The translations under genes were made by a program, and so were the position numbers. A DNA stretch of 7,686 nucleotides from Fibrobacteres bacterium CG2_30_45_31 (GTDB lineage Bacteria; Fibrobacterota; Fibrobacteria; Fibrobacterales; Fibrobacteraceae): contig MNYL01000204.1 in assembly GCA_001873075.1 (NCBI GenBank), positions 1-7,686 of the forward strand, read 5' to 3'. Under the pieces are notes generated by a model. The model did not search any database, was not told the DNA's origin, and worked only from the letters and a program-made list of their open reading frames with translations. Below are positions 5,778 through 7,686 of the stretch, in pieces. How positions within the stretch are numbered: position 1 is the first letter of the stretch; each line of letters starts with the position of its first letter.

Positions 5778-6353
5778 TCAGCGAGCATTTTTGACGTTTT
5801 TGATTGTTTTTGGCCCTTTTTTGTAACTTTTGCCTAAAGTTCCCATCTCATACTCGTTCAGACAGGAAACTGCGGCTCGGGTACAAGGAGTACCCTCCTC
5901 ATAAAAAACAGCCCGATCATTAGTAAAAACATTACGAACTAAAGTCCAAAAATTCTCAGACGCGCCATTCGCGAAATCTATATCATAAAAAATATCGGCA
6001 TCTCGAGTGACTACACGCACATTACAACTGCCCTTGGCTTCTGTATTTTTGCTTTTAATACTGAACCCGTAAAGAGCTTCGACCACTTCAAAGTTCATCA
6101 CTGACGGCACTTCAATTTCAAAATCGTCCCATGTGGCATACTGTCCTTCTGCTCGCATATTAAACCAATGATCAGGAGCTGTTTCCATGGTTTTTTCCAT
6201 AGCCGAAGTCAATGCGCTCAAATAAGTATCACGCACTAAAGCAAGCTCTTCTTCCAGTATCGCTCGCGACTCTTCAGCAGAAGTTTCTTCTGATTCGGCC
6301 CACAGTGGAAAGCTCAAGAGCAAAACAAAGCAAAAAGTCAATAGTAATTTCAT
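5778..6353 (-). CDS. Predicted secreted or periplasmic protein of unknown family
   Basis: About 191 residues starting MKLLLTFCFVLLLSFPLWA, a clear Sec signal peptide with likely cleavage after LWA. An in-frame ATG 45 bases upstream (6398) would bury the signal peptide behind 15 residues, so the ATG at 6353 is preferred, though neither start has a clear Shine-Dalgarno. The mature part opens with an acidic helical stretch (ESEETSAEESRAILEEELALVR), followed by a mixed region with aromatic residues and three cysteines (GSCNVRV, GTPCTRAAVSCLNEY). It ends in a basic tail (KSYKKGPKTIKNVKNAR). The cysteines could form a disulphide outside the cytoplasm. There is no lipobox and no catalytic motif I recognise. 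It is transcribed towards purT but separated from it by the purT promoter region, and is divergent from the outer-membrane protein gene at 6506. Confidence 0.75.
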   Translation of the reverse strand: MKLLLTFCFVLLLSFPLWAESEETSAEESRAILEEELALVRDTYLSALTSAMEKTMETAPDHWFNMRAEGQYATWDDFEIEVPSVMNFEVVEALYGFSIKSKNTEAKGSCNVRVVTRDADIFYDIDFANGASENFWTLVRNVFTNDRAVFYEEGTPCTRAAVSCLNEYEMGTLGKSYKKGPKTIKNVKNAR

Positions 6354-6429
6354 GCTATAAAAAATACACATTCTGTCAATAGCGCATTTGTGATACATGG
6401 CTTAACACACGCTTCATTATGAATAAATC

Positions 6430-6450
6430 GCACAATACGCCTATTGGTGC
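6430..6450. promoter_or_regulatory. Imperfect dyad in the divergent intergenic region
   Basis: GCACAATA (6430-6437), spacer CGCC, TATTGGTGC (6442-6450) pair over eight positions with one bulged G. It lies 55 bases before the barrel gene and upstream of the divergent secreted-protein gene, a plausible operator position. No regulator is implied by the sequence, and I could not place a convincing -35/-10 pair beside it. Confidence 0.35.
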
Positions 6451-6505
6451 ACAAAAATAATTATCTTTTCGAAGCAATCAATTAAAACTAATCAGGAGTT
6501 GAATA

Positions 6506-7276
6506 ATGATTAAAAGAATTGCACTTATGCTTGCAATCACTGTAGCCTCTTCTTTCGCCTCTTGGGACTTATTCCCAGTGAAGGCAGCGGGGGACGGTCA
6601 AGCTAAACTTATAATCCCATACATATGGGAAGACGATAACTATATAACCTCGGCATCACTGGGTGCTCGTTATACGGTTGTACAAGGTTTAGAAATTTCG
6701 CTCTACAATGTGGCTTATACTACTTATGGGTGGAAAGATGTAAATAATGAAAATAAAACAGAAAGTGGTTTTGCTGATATCGTACTAGGAGTTCGTTATT
6801 GGTTCCCATTTAATCTAGGTCTATTTTTAGACGCATCTCTCCCCACAGGAGATAAGGATCTTTTTGTCGACTGTTATGCATTCCGTGAAGGTATTCAGTA
6901 TGCCATTCTCGCTTCTGACGCATTCAAAATAGGGACAGAAGTTAATTTAACTACTTATACAAAGGGAGATTTCAACGGTGTGACCTATTCTACAGGGCCT
7001 CTTTTAACGATTGCCACAGAATTTGACTACACCATCGGTATGGTAACCCCATTTCTTGAAGGCGATATAAGCTCAAGACTTGCCAAAACTAAAGTTTCTG
7101 GCGACTATTTTTCCTATAAACTTGATGACAAGAAAAGCGCATACGCGATTGGTTTAGGGGCAAGAATTGATTTCAATAGTGTATTTACCTTAGAGGGCGA
7201 ATTTATTACCGGAAGCGATTTTGAAGAAACAGATCTACAACATGGTGTGAGTCTTGCTGCATACGTGAATTTTTAA
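6506..7276 (+). CDS. Predicted outer-membrane beta-barrel protein
   Basis: 256 residues. MIKRIALMLAITVASSFA is a Sec signal peptide with likely cleavage after SFA. The mature part shows alternating hydrophobic/polar strands typical of a barrel, such as SASLGARYTVVQGLEISLYNVAY, SGFADIVLGVRYWF, LGLFLDASLP and AYAIGLGARIDF, separated by polar turns rich in D, N, G and K. It ends in SLAAYVNF, with the C-terminal phenylalanine used for barrel assembly. LFLDASLPTGDKD recalls the 'LPTGD' turn of the phenol MetA-pathway-type barrel family, but that assignment is tentative and the substrate is unknown. The start is well supported by AGGAG at 6494-6498, 7 bases before ATG. It is monocistronic, with a terminator directly downstream. 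Confidence 0.85.
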   Translation: MIKRIALMLAITVASSFASWDLFPVKAAGDGQAKLIIPYIWEDDNYITSASLGARYTVVQGLEISLYNVAYTTYGWKDVNNENKTESGFADIVLGVRYWFPFNLGLFLDASLPTGDKDLFVDCYAFREGIQYAILASDAFKIGTEVNLTTYTKGDFNGVTYSTGPLLTIATEFDYTIGMVTPFLEGDISSRLAKTKVSGDYFSYKLDDKKSAYAIGLGARIDFNSVFTLEGEFITGSDFEETDLQHGVSLAAYVNF

Positions 7277-7294
7277 TTCCTTTATCCCATGAGA

Positions 7295-7325
7295 AAAGAC
7301 CTCGGAAAATGCCGAGGCCTTTTTT
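7295..7325 (+). terminator. Terminator between the barrel gene and gltA, probably bidirectional
   Basis: CCTCGG (7300-7305), loop AAAATG, CCGAGG (7312-7317), flanked by AAAAG on the left and C plus a T run (7320-7325) on the right, with one A-C mismatch in the extended stem. On the plus strand it has six T and closes the barrel gene. On the minus strand the T run is shorter (four T), so it may also serve the converging gltA. Confidence 0.85.
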
Positions 7326-7346
7326 ATAAACTTTTGCGTTTGCTTT

Positions 7347-7686
7347 TTACCGCAGTTCCATAGGGATGTACTCCCGAATCGTTTCACCGGTATATACCTG
7401 CCGCGGACGATAAATGCGTTGTTTGGGATTCTCATTAATTTCGTTCCAATGAGCAATCCACCCCGGCATGCGCCCAATCGCAAACAGTACGGTAAACATA
7501 TTGAGTGGAATGCCGATCGCCTGCAAAATCAAACCCGAGTAAAAATCCACATTCGGATACAGTTTTCGCTCGATAAAATAATCATCATGCAAAGCGAGTT
7601 CCACTATCTCCTGGGCAATCACAAGCAACTCATCATTTTGCCCGTGCTTCGCGAGTAGCTTCTGCGCCGCTGCTTCCAACACTTTG
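7347..7686 (-). CDS. gltA: Citrate synthase, C-terminal part (5' end beyond the window)
   Basis: The last 112 or so residues of citrate synthase, which condenses oxaloacetate and acetyl-CoA to citrate in the cytoplasm. ERKLYPNVDFYSGLILQAIG contains the catalytic aspartate (codon 7545-7547, equivalent to E. coli Asp362). FTVLFAIGRMPGWIAHWNE and IYRPRQVYTG are the following conserved segments; their arginines correspond to the substrate-binding arginines of the family. The sequence resembles the hexameric Gram-negative type, although the N-terminal part that would confirm this is not in the window. The gene ends at 7347 and converges with the barrel gene. A methylcitrate synthase cannot be fully excluded from this fragment, but the close fit to GltA makes it unlikely. 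Confidence 0.96.
   Translation of the reverse strand, partial: KVLEAAAQKLLAKHGQNDELLVIAQEIVELALHDDYFIERKLYPNVDFYSGLILQAIGIPLNMFTVLFAIGRMPGWIAHWNEINENPKQRIYRPRQVYTGETIREYIPMELR

Noticed and set aside
6353..6398. Longer start (ATG at 6398) for the secreted-protein gene
   Set aside because: It would put 15 residues, including charged ones, before a canonical signal peptide that begins with its own ATG at 6353. No Shine-Dalgarno favours it.
6444..6472. Sigma-70 promoter TTGGTG for the barrel gene
   Set aside because: No acceptable -10 occurs at 16-18 bases from it, so I did not annotate it.

Overview
The window looks like a chromosomal segment of an anaerobic, fermentative Gram-negative bacterium of about 45-50% GC. 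Supporting signs are pyruvate formate-lyase, formate-dependent PurT, a predicted outer-membrane beta-barrel and a Gram-negative-type citrate synthase. Gene content and style suggest Fibrobacter or a relative, but that is inference; no 16S or other marker is present.

Layout: (1) 3-740 (+) is the 3' part of trhP (yegQ, peptidase U32 family, tRNA hydroxylation). It is followed at 759-1217 (+) by a small hypothetical gene, probably co-transcribed and closed by a terminator at 1242-1274. (2) 1218-2198 holds no convincing gene. Its main content is a diverged tandem duplication with a 314-bp period (1517-1814 and 1831-2128). Each copy has a long imperfect inverted repeat, a small inner dyad, a 57-codon minus-strand frame and copies of a 24-nt motif. 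(3) 2199-5617 (-) is a two-gene operon, purT then pflB, joined by an ATGA overlap and ended by a terminator at 2153-2180. Its promoter region (5673-5720) has a TATAAT -10 flanked by two sequences resembling NrdR boxes, 32 bp apart. (4) 5778-6353 (-) is a signal-peptide-bearing protein of unknown family, divergent from 6506-7276 (+), a predicted outer-membrane beta-barrel protein. (5) 7347-7686 (-) is the 3' end of gltA (citrate synthase), converging on the barrel gene with a probable shared terminator between them.

The genes fit together best around formate. PflB makes acetyl-CoA and formate from pyruvate, and PurT uses formate and ATP to formylate GAR in purine synthesis, so the operon places a formate producer beside a formate consumer. 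If the NrdR-like boxes are real, they would link this operon to deoxyribonucleotide control. That is attractive because class III ribonucleotide reductase commonly uses formate as reductant, but no nrd gene is in the window and the link is a hypothesis. The repeat block at 1517-2128 is the most unexplained sequence.
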